64,000 nt of DNA, from NCBI RefSeq assembly GCF_000024345.1, contig NC_013729.1, positions 2,294,001 to 2,358,000 on the forward strand. The letters run 5' to 3'. The notes beneath the pieces were generated by a model, which was not told where the DNA came from, searched no databases, and saw nothing but the letters and a program-made list of their open reading frames with translations. Numbering within the stretch: the first letter of the stretch is position 1; the number at the start of each line of letters is the position of its first letter. This DNA comes from Kribbella flavida DSM 17836 (lineage in GTDB: Bacteria > Actinomycetota > Actinomycetes > Propionibacteriales > Kribbellaceae). A program made the position numbers and the translations under genes. Positions 44,385 to 53,221 of this stretch are shown in pieces.

Positions 44385-44933
44385 TCAGGTGCCGGAGGGA
44401 ATGCCGTCGAGCTTGGGCGCCGGGCGGGTGTCGAGGGCGTCCTCGAGCCACCCGTCGACGTCCACCTCGGCGTTCAGGATGTGGTGCACGTACGACGAAC
44501 GCTCGTGGCTGAGCACCTCGAGCTCCCACACCGACGGCGCCGCCCCGATCGGCGCGGGCCGCAGGTCGTGCACGTCCAGGCCGCTGAACATGCTGAGCCG
44601 GGACTGGAAGTTCTTCGCCCAGCTCTGCACCACCATCCGGGTCCCGTCGTCGGCCAGGTGCAGCACGACGACCCCGAGCCCGAGGCCGCCCATCGCGTCG
44701 TCGAACTCGAGCTGCCGGGTGGCGGCGGAGCGGGCCGTCGCCACCATCGCGTCGTCCCAGGAGCGGCCGCGGGCGGTGATCACGTACGGCTTGACCAGCC
44801 GGTGCGCGAAGCGCCAGGGCATCAACGGCGTCACCGGCCGGGGACGGTACGCCTCGGCCAGTCCGGTCAGGGCAACTGCAGCTGCACCAGCAAGGGCGGG
44901 ATCAGGGGAAGCCACCACTCTAGTCTCCCCCAT
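44385..44933 (-). CDS. Conserved hypothetical protein, 182 aa
   Basis: From ATG 44933 (MGETRVVASPDPALAGAAAV). Not recognised. Mixed alpha/beta, with a middle block MPWRFAHRLVKPYVITARGR, SWDDAMVATARSAATRQLEF and GLGVVVLHLADDGTRMVVQS, then VLSHERSSYVHHILNAEVDV, DGWLEDAL. No signal peptide or membrane segment. A 7-bp inverted repeat (CCGTGCA...TGCACGG, 44934-44956) abuts the start codon and could mask it. It is tail-to-tail with the secreted hydrolase and head-on behind pepN on the same strand as pepN. Confidence 0.7.
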   Translation of the reverse strand: MGETRVVASPDPALAGAAAVALTGLAEAYRPRPVTPLMPWRFAHRLVKPYVITARGRSWDDAMVATARSAATRQLEFDDAMGGLGLGVVVLHLADDGTRMVVQSWAKNFQSRLSMFSGLDVHDLRPAPIGAAPSVWELEVLSHERSSYVHHILNAEVDVDGWLEDALDTRPAPKLDGIPSGT

Positions 44934-44956
44934 CCGTGCACCGGATCGATGCACGG
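44934..44956. promoter_or_regulatory. Inverted repeat abutting a start codon
   Basis: CCGTGCA (44934-44940) and TGCACGG (44950-44956) are perfect arms immediately upstream of the ATG at 44933. It could be an operator or a start-occluding hairpin. Confidence 0.5.
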
Positions 44957-44974
44957 ACGGGGGAGTACGCAGGA

Positions 44975-47548
44975 TCAGCCTTCGGCGTCGCGGCGCTGCG
45001 CGTCGAGGGCCCGGACCAGGTCGGCCCGGGCCTCACCGACGTACCGCAGGGTCGGGGCGTCGATCGCCTCGGTCTCGGTGTCGAGCCAGCTGGTCAGCGC
45101 CTCCAGCGTCGCGTCCTCGGCCAGGTTGCGCGGCGACAGGTAGACCAGCACGTTCTCGCCCATCGAGGAGCCGAGCCGGGTGTACACGTCCTTGGCAGCG
45201 CTCAGGTACCGGTCGACGTACGGCCGGAGCAGCTCCTCCTGGCCCGGCTGCTGGAAGCCCAGGATGGTCCGGAACTGCGTCTCGTTCGGCGTGTCCTCGG
45301 ACTCCACCGCGATCCGCCAGGCCTCTTCCTTGGCCTCGGGGGTCGGCCGCGCGGCGCGGGCCTGGGCGGCTCGCTCCTGACCGGTGATGGTGGTGTCGCG
45401 GGTCAGCTCGTCGTCGATCTCGGCGGCGCCGATCCGGCCCAGCCGGGCCAGCGCGACGATCAGCGTCCAGCGCAGATCGGTGTCGACCACCAGGCCGGCC
45501 GGCAGGTCCTCGCCCTGCAGCCAGCGCGCCAGCCGGTCCGCGCCGGCGTCGGAGAACACCCCGGCGATGTAGGCGCGGGCGAACGCGAGCTGGTGGTCGC
45601 TGCCGGCCTCGGCCGCGGTGAGCAGCTCGGCCAGCGCATCCTCGTACTGCGCGCGCAGGGCGGCCCGGTTCTGCGGTGCGGCGTAGGAGTTGATCGCGGC
45701 GGTCGCCTGGTTGAGCAGCGACCGGACGCCGGTCAGGTCGGTCTCGGCGCGGATCCCCTTGAGCACGATCTCGACGTACTGCGAGGCCGGCATCTCGGCG
45801 TCGCGGGTCATGTCCCAGGCCGCGCCCCAGGCCAGCGCCCGCGGCAGCGACTCGGCGAGCTGGTCGATCGACTCCACCAGCGTCGCGCGGGACCGTTCGT
45901 CGAGCCGGATCTTGGCGTAGGTGAGGTCGTCGTCGTTCAGCAGCACGAGGTCCGGCTGGGTGGCGCCGACCAGCTCGGCCAGCTCGGTGCGCGGGCCGTC
46001 GATGTCGACCTCGAACCGCTCGGTCCGGACCAGGCCCGTGCCGGTCCGCCGGTACAGACCGACGGCCAGCCGGTGCGGCCGCAGGACCGGGAAGTCCGGG
46101 GCGGCGGTCTGCTCGATCGCGAAGCGGGAGAACGCGCCGTCGGCGTCGACCTCGAAGTCGGCCCGCAGCGTGTTGACGCCGGCCGTGCGCAGCCAGCGCT
46201 CGGTCCAGTCGTCCAGGTCGCGCCCGGACGCCTTCTCCAGCGGCTTCAGCAGGTCGGCCAGCTCGGTGTTGCCGAACGCGTGGTCGGCGAAGTACTCCTT
46301 CAGCGCGCTGATGAAGGTGTCCTCACCGACGAACGCGACCAGCTGGCGCAGCGTGGACGCGCCCTTGGCGTAGGTGATGCCGTCGAAGTTCACCTCGACC
46401 GCGTGGAAGTCGACCATGTCCGCGGCGATCGGGTGCGTCGAGGGCAGCTGGTCCTGCCGGTACGCCCAGGTCTTGCGGGCGTTGCAGAACGTCGTCCAGG
46501 CGTCGGCGTACTTCGTCGTGGCGGTCGCCTGGGCCCAGTGGCTGGCCCACTCGGCGAACGACTCGTTCAGCCACAGGTCGTCCCACCAGCTCATCGTGAC
46601 CAGGTCGCCGAACCACATGTGCGCCAGCTCGTGCAGCACTGTGTTCGCGCGGCTCTCCAGCTCGGCGTGCGTGGTCCGGCTGCGGAAGATGTACTCGTCG
46701 CGCAGCGTCACGCAGCCGGCGTTCTCCATCGCGCCCATGTTGTACTCCGGCACGAACGCCTGGTCGTACTTGCCGAACGGGTACGGCGTACCGAACGCCC
46801 GCTCGAACAGCTCGAAGCCCTGCTTGGTCACCTCGAACAGGTCCGCGGTGTCCAAGTGCTCGGCCAGCGACGGGCGGCACAGCAGCGACAGCGGGTAGTT
46901 GCCGTTCGGGCCTTCGTAGACGTCGGTGACGACGTGGTACGGACCGGCCACGACAGCGGTGATGTAGGTCGAGATCGGCACCGTCGGGGCGAACTCCCAG
47001 CGGGCCAGCTCCTCGCCGTTCTCGCCGGCGTACGGCGTCGGCTCGGGGGTCGGCGCGTTCGAGATGACCACCCAGCGGGCCGGGGCGGACACGGTGAAGG
47101 TGAACGGCGCCTTGAGGTCCGGCTGCTCGAAGGTGGTGAACACCCGGCGCGCGTCCGGGACCTCGAACTGGGTGTAGAGGTAGGTCTCCTTGTCGGCCGG
47201 GTCGACCGAGCGGTGCAGCCCTTCGCCGGTACGCGAGTAGATGCAGTCGGCCACCACCCGCAGCTCGTTGCGCTCCTGCAGCCCGTCCAGCTGGATCCGG
47301 GCGCCGTCGTACACGGTGTCCGGGTCGAGCGAGCGGCCGTTCAGCGTCACCTCGTGCACGGTCGCCGCGATCAGGTCGGCGAAGGTACTGGCGCCGGCCG
47401 TGGCGGCGAAGGTGAGGGTGGTCGTCGACGCGAACGTCGGTGCGCCGGTGGCCGCGGTGCTCAGGTCGAGCTCGATCGCGTAGCTCACGTCGCTGAGCAG
47501 GCCGGCGCGGGTGCGCGCTTCGTCGCGCGTCAGGTTGGTTCCAGGCAT
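44975..47548 (-). CDS. pepN: Aminopeptidase N (M1 zinc metallopeptidase)
   Basis: 857 aa from ATG 47548 (MPGTNLTRDEARTRAGLLSD). The exopeptidase motif MGAMENAG is at about 269-276. The zinc motif is HELAHMWFGDLVTMSWWDDL followed by WLNESFAEWASHW, giving HExxH-(18)-E at about 303-326. The C-terminal half is the all-helical ERAP1-like domain of actinobacterial PepN. It removes N-terminal residues from cytosolic peptides. It is divergent from the Rv2466c homologue, as in mycobacteria (Rv2467/Rv2466c). Confidence 0.96.
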   Translation of the reverse strand: MPGTNLTRDEARTRAGLLSDVSYAIELDLSTAATGAPTFASTTTLTFAATAGASTFADLIAATVHEVTLNGRSLDPDTVYDGARIQLDGLQERNELRVVADCIYSRTGEGLHRSVDPADKETYLYTQFEVPDARRVFTTFEQPDLKAPFTFTVSAPARWVVISNAPTPEPTPYAGENGEELARWEFAPTVPISTYITAVVAGPYHVVTDVYEGPNGNYPLSLLCRPSLAEHLDTADLFEVTKQGFELFERAFGTPYPFGKYDQAFVPEYNMGAMENAGCVTLRDEYIFRSRTTHAELESRANTVLHELAHMWFGDLVTMSWWDDLWLNESFAEWASHWAQATATTKYADAWTTFCNARKTWAYRQDQLPSTHPIAADMVDFHAVEVNFDGITYAKGASTLRQLVAFVGEDTFISALKEYFADHAFGNTELADLLKPLEKASGRDLDDWTERWLRTAGVNTLRADFEVDADGAFSRFAIEQTAAPDFPVLRPHRLAVGLYRRTGTGLVRTERFEVDIDGPRTELAELVGATQPDLVLLNDDDLTYAKIRLDERSRATLVESIDQLAESLPRALAWGAAWDMTRDAEMPASQYVEIVLKGIRAETDLTGVRSLLNQATAAINSYAAPQNRAALRAQYEDALAELLTAAEAGSDHQLAFARAYIAGVFSDAGADRLARWLQGEDLPAGLVVDTDLRWTLIVALARLGRIGAAEIDDELTRDTTITGQERAAQARAARPTPEAKEEAWRIAVESEDTPNETQFRTILGFQQPGQEELLRPYVDRYLSAAKDVYTRLGSSMGENVLVYLSPRNLAEDATLEALTSWLDTETEAIDAPTLRYVGEARADLVRALDAQRRDAEG

Positions 47549-47695
47549 GTCGGCATCCTATGCACCTGGCTGCACGCTTGGCCGAGGGTTTCCCCGCGAC
47601 TTCCGCACCGATGCGTAACCGTTTCCCTGCCGGTGCCGGGTGCTGCCGGACGGTGACGGTGCGATGCCCGGCCGTGACCGGTTGGTTGCGGTTTG

Positions 47696-47701
47696 TACGA
47701 T
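47696..47701 (+). promoter_or_regulatory. Leaderless -10 box TACGAT
   Basis: TACGAT ends 6 bases before ATG 47708. Confidence 0.5.
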
Positions 47702-47707
47702 CGCCCC

Positions 47708-48310
47708 ATGACTGCCTCCGCCGATTTCTGGTTCGACCCGGCCTGTCCGTGGGCCTGGATGACGTCTCGCTGGATGCTCGAGGTCGAGCAGGTCCGCGAC
47801 GTGCGGACGACCTGGCACGTGATGAGCCTGGCCGTGCTGAACGAGGACCGCGAGGACCACGACGCGATCTGGCAGCGCAAGCTCGGCATCGTCCGGGTTC
47901 TGATCGCGGCCGAGCAGGCCCACGGCAACGAGGTGCTGCTGCCGCTCTACACCGCGCTCGGCAACCGGATCCATGTCGACGGTCGCGGCACCAACGGCAG
48001 CGACGGCGACGTGCTCGCCGAGGCGCTGGCCGAGGCCGGGCTGCCGGCGAGCCTGCTCGAGGCCGCCGGCACCGACAAGTACGACGAGGCGCTGCGCAAG
48101 TCCCACCACGCCGGCATGGACCAGGTCGGCATGGAGGTCGGTACGCCGGTGATCGCGGTCGAGGGCGTCGCCTTCTTCGGCCCGGTGGTCACCCCGGCGC
48201 CGAAGGGCGAGGCGGCCGGCAAGCTGTGGGACGGCGTCCGCCTGGTGGCCGGCACCGAGGGCTTCTTCGAGCTCAAGCGCACCCGTGACCGCGAGCCGAT
48301 CTTCGACTGA
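47708..48310 (+). CDS. Rv2466c-like mycothiol-dependent nitroreductase (DsbA family), monothiol variant
   Basis: 200 aa from ATG 47708. The sequence closely follows M. tuberculosis Rv2466c as I recall it: [54 protein letters not shown], then [20 protein letters not shown] and [20 protein letters not shown]. The fold is a thioredoxin domain with helical insert. The active site here is C13-P-W-A16, whereas Rv2466c has C-P-W-C, so the resolving Cys is replaced by Ala. A monothiol mechanism via mycothiol mixed disulfide would still be possible. Neighbours pepN, rpiB and nei repeat the mycobacterial order. Confidence 0.92.
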   Translation: MTASADFWFDPACPWAWMTSRWMLEVEQVRDVRTTWHVMSLAVLNEDREDHDAIWQRKLGIVRVLIAAEQAHGNEVLLPLYTALGNRIHVDGRGTNGSDGDVLAEALAEAGLPASLLEAAGTDKYDEALRKSHHAGMDQVGMEVGTPVIAVEGVAFFGPVVTPAPKGEAAGKLWDGVRLVAGTEGFFELKRTRDREPIFD

Positions 48311-48321
48311 GCACACTCCCC

Positions 48322-48355
48322 GGACCGGTTCGCTCCTCGGGGGGTGGGCCGGTCC
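48322..48355. terminator. Possible terminator after the nitroreductase gene
   Basis: GGACCGG (48322-48328) pairs with CCGGTCC (48349-48355), 11 bases after the stop; the loop is 20 bases. Confidence 0.5.
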
Positions 48356-48444
48356 TTCGACGCCCGGGTGAGTTTCGGCCTGGTGTACAGGGCTTGAACG
48401 AATGCCGGACAGGCGGGAAGGTAACCGACGAAGTCCTTCCGGCG

Positions 48445-49263
48445 ATGGTGAGTGGGTTCCTGGTGAAACTTGTGCGTGGCGGTCCCTCCGAGAGCCCGAC
48501 GGTCGTTCCGCCCGGTGTGGTGGCGGGCGCCGCCGTCTACGACCGCCGGGCCGGCCGGTTCACCGACCAGCTGAACCAGGATCACCAGTTCCGCTCCGCG
48601 TCCGTGGTGAAGCTGCTGATCGCGCTGGACCTCCTGTGGGACCGCGGCCCGGCGTACGAGCTCGGGCCGGCGGACGGCGAGCGGCTGGATGTGATGCTGC
48701 GCAGCAGTGACGACGACGCCGCCAGCCACTACTGGGACGAGCTGGGCGGCGGCGACCTCGTCGACCGGATGGCGGCGCGGCTCGGGCTCACGCACACGAC
48801 CCGCCCGCCGGCCACCCACCCGGGGTTCTGGGGGTACGTCGGGATCACCCCGGCCGACACCGTCCGGATCTACCGGTACCTGCTGGAGCAGGCCCCGGCT
48901 CCGGTGCGGGAGTGCGTGCTGGGCCGGCTGCACCAGGCGACGCGGTACGGCACCGACGGCTTCGACCAGTACTTCGGGATCGCGTCGGCCTTCGCGCCGC
49001 CCTTCGCCCTCAAACAGGGCTGGTCCGGCTTCCTGGGGTCGAGCGGCTTCAGCTCGGACCGGGCCGAACCGGTGGCGGCCGGGATCGACCTGACCAGCGA
49101 CGCCCTGCACACCACCGGGACCGTCGGTCCCGGCGACCGGACGATCGTCGCCGTCTACACCCTGCACCCGCCCGGTACGCCGTACAGCAAGGCGTACGCC
49201 GACGTGACCGAGCTGACCCGCAGCCTGACCGTGCCGGGCGGCTCTCCGGCGGCGACGACGTGA
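48445..49263 (+). CDS. Serine hydrolase with class A beta-lactamase-like fold
   Basis: 272 aa from ATG 48445; the start is uncertain because no SD is visible and the frame is open to a TTG at 48394. An SxxK motif S53-V-V-K56 lies in FRSASVVKLLIALDLL, and S88-D-D in MLRSSDDDAASHYWDE could be the SDN-like second box. WGYVGITPADTVRIYRYLLE and FALKQGWSGF (a KxG-like third box) complete the pattern. No signal peptide, so it may be cytoplasmic or non-classically exported. It interrupts the conserved Rv2466c-rpiB order. Function unknown; DD-peptidase-like or esterase. Confidence 0.8.
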   Translation: MVSGFLVKLVRGGPSESPTVVPPGVVAGAAVYDRRAGRFTDQLNQDHQFRSASVVKLLIALDLLWDRGPAYELGPADGERLDVMLRSSDDDAASHYWDELGGGDLVDRMAARLGLTHTTRPPATHPGFWGYVGITPADTVRIYRYLLEQAPAPVRECVLGRLHQATRYGTDGFDQYFGIASAFAPPFALKQGWSGFLGSSGFSSDRAEPVAAGIDLTSDALHTTGTVGPGDRTIVAVYTLHPPGTPYSKAYADVTELTRSLTVPGGSPAATT

Positions 49264-49326
49264 TCAACCTCCACCGGAGTGGTCCCGGCGTGCCGGACCG
49301 TGCGCGGAGCTGCAAGACTCTGGCCC

Positions 49327-49803
49327 ATGCGAGTGCACATCGGCTCTGACCACGCCGGCTTCGAACTGAAGAACCACCTGGTCCAGCACCTCACGGCTGC
49401 CGGGCACGACGTCGTCGACCACGGCCCGGCCGTGTACGACGCGGTGGACGACTACCCGCCGTACTGCCTGCGCACGGCCGTGGCGGTGGTCCAGGACGAC
49501 GGCAGCCTGGGCGTCGTGATCGGCGGCTCGGGCAACGGCGAGCAGATCGCCGCGAACAAGGTGAAGGGCGCCCGGGCCGCGCTGGCCTGGAGCGACGAGA
49601 CCGCCCGGCTGGGCCGCGAGCACAACAACGCGAACGTGATCAGCATCGGCGCCCGGATGCACAGCACCGAGCAGGCCACCGGTTTCGTCGAGACGTTCCT
49701 GGCGACCGGCTACTCCGACGAGGACCGGCACACCCGGCGGATCGAGATGCTGAGCTCCTACGAGCGGACCGGCGAGCTGCCGCCGCTGCCGGAATCGTCC
49801 TGA
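49327..49803 (+). CDS. rpiB: Ribose-5-phosphate isomerase B
   Basis: 158 aa from ATG 49327. The RpiB/LacAB signature is complete: MRVHIGSDHAGFELKNHLVQ, VVDHGPAVYDAVDDYPPYCL, GVVIGGSGNGEQIAANKVKG (anion hole; the Gly-Ser-Gly-Asn-Gly loop lacks the Cys base found in E. coli RpiB, as in mycobacterial enzymes that use Glu, here in GNGEQ), REHNNANVISIGARMHS and DRHTRRIEML. It interconverts ribose 5-phosphate and ribulose 5-phosphate. An AAGACT box 7 bases before ATG suggests a leaderless start. Confidence 0.96.
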   Translation: MRVHIGSDHAGFELKNHLVQHLTAAGHDVVDHGPAVYDAVDDYPPYCLRTAVAVVQDDGSLGVVIGGSGNGEQIAANKVKGARAALAWSDETARLGREHNNANVISIGARMHSTEQATGFVETFLATGYSDEDRHTRRIEMLSSYERTGELPPLPESS

Positions 49804-49980
49804 TCCTGAACGTGTTCGCCCCCGTGAGGCTGCTCGGCCCGCGGCCGGGACACGTCCCGGGCGCGCATCGAGCGGCCGACCCCGATCACGGCCGGAGTCG
49901 GCGCGGTGCGGCCCCGGTCCGTGCCGGTTCGGCCGGCACCGGCTCTGTCTGGTCCTGACGTCGTCCCCATACGAGGAATC

Positions 49981-50880
49981 ATGCCCGAAGGTCACACCCT
50001 GCACCGGCTGGCGAACGACGTCTGGGACGCGTTCGGCGGCCGGGTCGTCCGCGCCTCGAGCCCGCAGGGCCGGTTCGTCGACGGCGCCGCGCTGCTCGAC
50101 GGCCGCGTGCTGCGGCACACCGAAGCCCACGGCAAGCACTTCCTCGCCGACTTCGAGGGCGGCGGCTGGCTGCACATCCACCTCGGTCTGATCGGCAAGG
50201 TCGACTTCGGGTCCGCGCCGATCCCCGAACCCGTCGGCCAGGTCCGGCTCCGGCTGCAGAACGACGCGGCGTACGCCGATCTGCGCGGTGCGACGGTCTG
50301 TGAGGTGCTCACCGACGGCGAGCGGGAGGCGCTGATCGGGCGGCTGGGCCCGGACCCGTTGCGCGACGACGCCGACCCGGACCTCGCCTGGAAGCGGATC
50401 CAGCGCAGCAAGCTGCCGATCGGCCGGCTGCTGATGGACCAGGAGGTGCTCAGCGGGGTCGGCAACGTGTACCGCGCCGAGGTGCTGTTCCGGGCCAAGC
50501 TGCACCCGATGACGCCGGGCAACCTGGTCCGGAAGCGCGAGTGGCAGGGCATGTGGACCGACCTGCTCGAGCTGATGAAGTACGGCGTGGAGACCGGCCG
50601 GATCGACACCGTCACCGACGACCACACCCCGGAGGCGATGGGCCGCGACCCGCGGCGGGACGACCACGGCGGCGAGGTCTACGTCTACCGTCGGCACGGC
50701 CAGCACTGCCACGTCTGCGACTCGGTGATCCGGACCGAGCTGCTGGCCGGCCGCAACCTGTTCTGGTGCCCGAAGTGCCAGCGCACCGGGCAGACCCGCA
50801 AGCCACCGGCCACCCCGGCGCGGGCGTCCCGCGCGTCACGCAGCACGGCGGCGAAAAAGCCGCAGGTCAAGAAGTTGTGA
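49981..50880 (+). CDS. nei: Fpg/Nei-family DNA glycosylase (endonuclease VIII type)
   Basis: 299 aa; ATG 49981 is required because catalytic Pro2-Glu3 (MPEGHTLHRLANDVWDAFGG) must be N-terminal. EGH in place of Fpg's ELP indicates the Nei branch. The features are KHFLADFEGGGWLHIHLGLI, helix-two-turn-helix LLMDQEVLSGVGNVYRAEVL, and a zinc finger C243-x2-C246 with C263-x2-C266. The C-terminal 30 residues are a basic Ala/Thr/Lys extension. It excises oxidised pyrimidines and cleaves the strand. It follows rpiB as in M. tuberculosis (Rv2464c). Confidence 0.94.
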   Translation: MPEGHTLHRLANDVWDAFGGRVVRASSPQGRFVDGAALLDGRVLRHTEAHGKHFLADFEGGGWLHIHLGLIGKVDFGSAPIPEPVGQVRLRLQNDAAYADLRGATVCEVLTDGEREALIGRLGPDPLRDDADPDLAWKRIQRSKLPIGRLLMDQEVLSGVGNVYRAEVLFRAKLHPMTPGNLVRKREWQGMWTDLLELMKYGVETGRIDTVTDDHTPEAMGRDPRRDDHGGEVYVYRRHGQHCHVCDSVIRTELLAGRNLFWCPKCQRTGQTRKPPATPARASRASRSTAAKKPQVKKL

Positions 50881-50910
50881 CGATGTGATGCGCGGACCGG
50901 CCGGTGCCGT

Positions 50911-50916
50911 TATCTT
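50911..50916 (+). promoter_or_regulatory. -10 box TATCTT upstream of the phosphatase gene
   Basis: TATCTT ends 9 bases before ATG 50926; a leaderless or very short leader is likely. Confidence 0.45.
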
Positions 50917-50925
50917 CTTCTCACC

Positions 50926-52125
50926 ATGAGCGGTGACGGCGGTTTCGCTGGCTTGCGACGGGACGTCCGGCGGGCGGCTCGATCGCTGCTGCGTCGCGCG
51001 CGCAAGTCGCACTCGCTCACCCTCGGCGCGCTGCTGGTGCTCACCGTGGCCATCAGCGTGCTCGCGGAGACGCTGCCGGCGCACGTGCCGCCCAGCGCGC
51101 TGATCGTTCCGCTGCTGCTCGGCGGCCTGCTGCTGCGCTTCAAGTCGCTGATGGTGCTCACGTTCGTGGCGCTCACGACGGGCTCGTACGTGGTGTCCGG
51201 GCTGGCGGCCGACATGCCCAAGATCGGCTTCATGCTGACGCTCGGCCTGGTCGCCTGGATCGTGCTCACCGGGGCCAAGGTGCGCAGCCGGCTCGGTGTG
51301 CAGGGCACCCGCGGGGAGTCGATGCTGATCGAGCTGCGCGACATCCTGACCGCCCAGGGCGAGCTGCCCCGGCTGCCGGCGGGCTGGCGCGCGGAGGCGG
51401 CGATCCGGTCGGCCGGGGGACAGTCGTTCTCCGGCGACTTCGTGGTCGCCGCGACCCGCGGCGAGGACCAGCTCGAGGTCGCCCTGGTGGACGTGTCCGG
51501 CAAGGGCATCGACGCCGGCACCCGGGCGCTGCTGCTGTCCGGCGCGTTCGGCGGCCTGCTGGGTGTGGTCCCGGTCGAGGAGTTCCTGCCGTCGGCGAAC
51601 CACTACCTGCGCCGGCAGAACTGGGACGACGACTTCGCCACCGTCGTGCACGTCGCGATCGACCTGCGCAGCGGTGAGTTCGAGGTCCGGACCGCCGGCC
51701 ACCCGCCGGCCATCCAGTTCGACGCGTGGTCCGGCCGCTGGGCCACCCGCGACTCCGACGGCCCGCTGCTGGGCCTGGTCGAGGCGCCCGAGTTCCCGGT
51801 GAACAAGGGCCAGCTCAAGCTCGGCGACGCGCTGTTCCTCTACAGCGACGGCATGGTGGAGACGCCGCGCCGCGACATCGGCCTGGGCACCGACCGGCTG
51901 GCCGGGCACGCCGAGCGACTGGTCGCGCACGGCTTCCGGGGCGCCGCCGAGGAGCTGGTGGTCGAGATCGGCGGCCCCGGCGACGACTCCGCCATCGTCG
52001 TCATCCACCGCCAGACCCATCCCGCCGAACTGGCCGAATCCCTCCCGACGAATCGCCCCACCCAGTCCGGCACCAGTCGCCGCCACCGCCACGCCGTACT
52101 GCGCCTGCTCGGCGCATCCGGTTGA
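50926..52125 (+). CDS. Membrane-anchored SpoIIE-type PP2C serine phosphatase
   Basis: 399 aa from ATG 50926. Three or four membrane segments lie in residues about 32-120. The catalytic domain (about 150-370) has FSGDFVVAATRGEDQLEVAL followed by VDVSGKGIDAGTRALLL (metal-binding DVSGKG), TAGHPPAI and a C-terminal GDALFLYSDGMVETPRRDIG with GDDSAIVVI. This is the RsbU/SpoIIE group, which dephosphorylates anti-anti-sigma factors. No sensor (PAS/GAF) domain or anti-sigma partner is adjacent. The signal is probably read by the membrane part. Confidence 0.92.
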   Translation: MSGDGGFAGLRRDVRRAARSLLRRARKSHSLTLGALLVLTVAISVLAETLPAHVPPSALIVPLLLGGLLLRFKSLMVLTFVALTTGSYVVSGLAADMPKIGFMLTLGLVAWIVLTGAKVRSRLGVQGTRGESMLIELRDILTAQGELPRLPAGWRAEAAIRSAGGQSFSGDFVVAATRGEDQLEVALVDVSGKGIDAGTRALLLSGAFGGLLGVVPVEEFLPSANHYLRRQNWDDDFATVVHVAIDLRSGEFEVRTAGHPPAIQFDAWSGRWATRDSDGPLLGLVEAPEFPVNKGQLKLGDALFLYSDGMVETPRRDIGLGTDRLAGHAERLVAHGFRGAAEELVVEIGGPGDDSAIVVIHRQTHPAELAESLPTNRPTQSGTSRRHRHAVLRLLGASG

Positions 52126-52231
52126 CCTAGGCAACAAAAGGCGCATACTGCAGGGGGGCGGAAGGTGCCGATTCGGTTGAATTCGGCAACCATTCCCTCG
52201 GGGGCACCGAACGGGGAACGGGGAGAGCGAG

Positions 52232-53221
52232 ATGGTGACAACGGGAGTTCGAGCCCGGACCGCGAGCGCTGTGGCCGCAGCCGGCGCGCTGTGCTTGCTG
52301 CTGGGAACGGCCGCGCTGGTCGCGGCTCCGGCGGCGTCAGCGGCTTCGGCCGGTCCGGCGGGCCGCCCGGCGGCGCCGCAGGCCGATCCGCCGGGCAACA
52401 ACGGCACGATCAAGATCGAGGGCGTCGACATCCAGTCCGGTCCGCCGGACAACAACCCGCACCAGGGCTGCTCGTTCCTGGTCGAGTTCTACAACTACGA
52501 CCAGGGCGCGGAGCTGCAGGCGGAGGTGGAGTTCGCCGACCAGGCGCCGACCGCCGACGGCGGGCTGCAGGTGGTGTCGGGTGACCAGACCTTGTTCATC
52601 GGCGAGGACGCGGCCGGCGGCGGGAACGACCTGGACGCCAAGCAGACCTACACGCTGAAGTTCACCGGGCCGCCGCACCCGCAGCAGGGCTACCACGTGA
52701 AGATCACCGTGCACGCCGACGGCTCGATCGGCAACGACACCAAGCACAAGGTCTTCTGGGTCGAGGGCTGCGGTACGCCGCCGACGACGCCACCCACGAC
52801 GCCTCCGACGACCCCGCCCACCACTCCGCCGACGACCCCGCCCACCACTGCACCCACGACGCCGCCGACGACCCCACCGACGACGCCGCCGCCGACCACT
52901 GCTCCGACGACGCCGCCGACCAGCCCGCCGACGATCCCGCCGGGCACTGCGGACACGGAGACGCCGAGCGTCCCGCCGGCCGACGAGCCGAGTACGCCGG
53001 CGCCGAGCACGACCGCGCCGACCGACGACACGCCCCCGGACTCCCCGAGCCCGGCCGTGCCGACCGTGATCGACGCAGGTCTGACCGGTGGAGCGCAGGG
53101 CGACGGTGGCTCCGGTCCGCTCAGTCTGCTCGGCGGCGTACTGCTCACCGCCGGCGGCGTGATGCTGGCCATCGGCAGCGCGGTCGCACTCCGGCGCCGC
53201 GGCAAGCACAGTCTGACGTGA
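52232..53221 (+). CDS. Secreted wall-associated protein with Thr-Pro stalk (candidate sortase substrate)
   Basis: 329 aa from ATG 52232. Signal peptide about 1-37 (ALVAAPAASA). A globular beta-rich domain (about 50-180) carries two Cys (80, 180) likely disulfide-bonded: GTIKIEGVDIQSGPPDNNPH and QGCSFLVEFYNYD. Residues 182-238 are PTT repeats, a wall-spanning stalk. The C-terminus has VPTVIDAGLTGG (276-287), a membrane segment (298-320) and RRRGKH, the layout of a sorting signal but without LPxTG or LAxTG. Its stop overlaps the sortase start by GTGA, marking it as the probable substrate. Confidence 0.85.
   Translation: MVTTGVRARTASAVAAAGALCLLLGTAALVAAPAASAASAGPAGRPAAPQADPPGNNGTIKIEGVDIQSGPPDNNPHQGCSFLVEFYNYDQGAELQAEVEFADQAPTADGGLQVVSGDQTLFIGEDAAGGGNDLDAKQTYTLKFTGPPHPQQGYHVKITVHADGSIGNDTKHKVFWVEGCGTPPTTPPTTPPTTPPTTPPTTPPTTAPTTPPTTPPTTPPPTTAPTTPPTSPPTIPPGTADTETPSVPPADEPSTPAPSTTAPTDDTPPDSPSPAVPTVIDAGLTGGAQGDGGSGPLSLLGGVLLTAGGVMLAIGSAVALRRRGKHSLT
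52775..52939 (+). repeat. Thr-Pro repeat region
   Basis: Imperfect 12-bp units encode PPTT/PTTP about 12 times (residues about 182-236), giving an extended stalk. A low-complexity coding repeat, prone to length change. Confidence 0.9.

Noticed and set aside
44936..47656. 906-codon plus-strand frame opposite pepN
   Set aside because: Complete overlap with a confidently identified metallopeptidase; low-complexity Arg/Gly/Val sequence.
52775..52939. CRISPR-like short repeats
   Set aside because: The units are contiguous 12-bp Thr-Pro codon repeats inside a secreted protein, without spacers.
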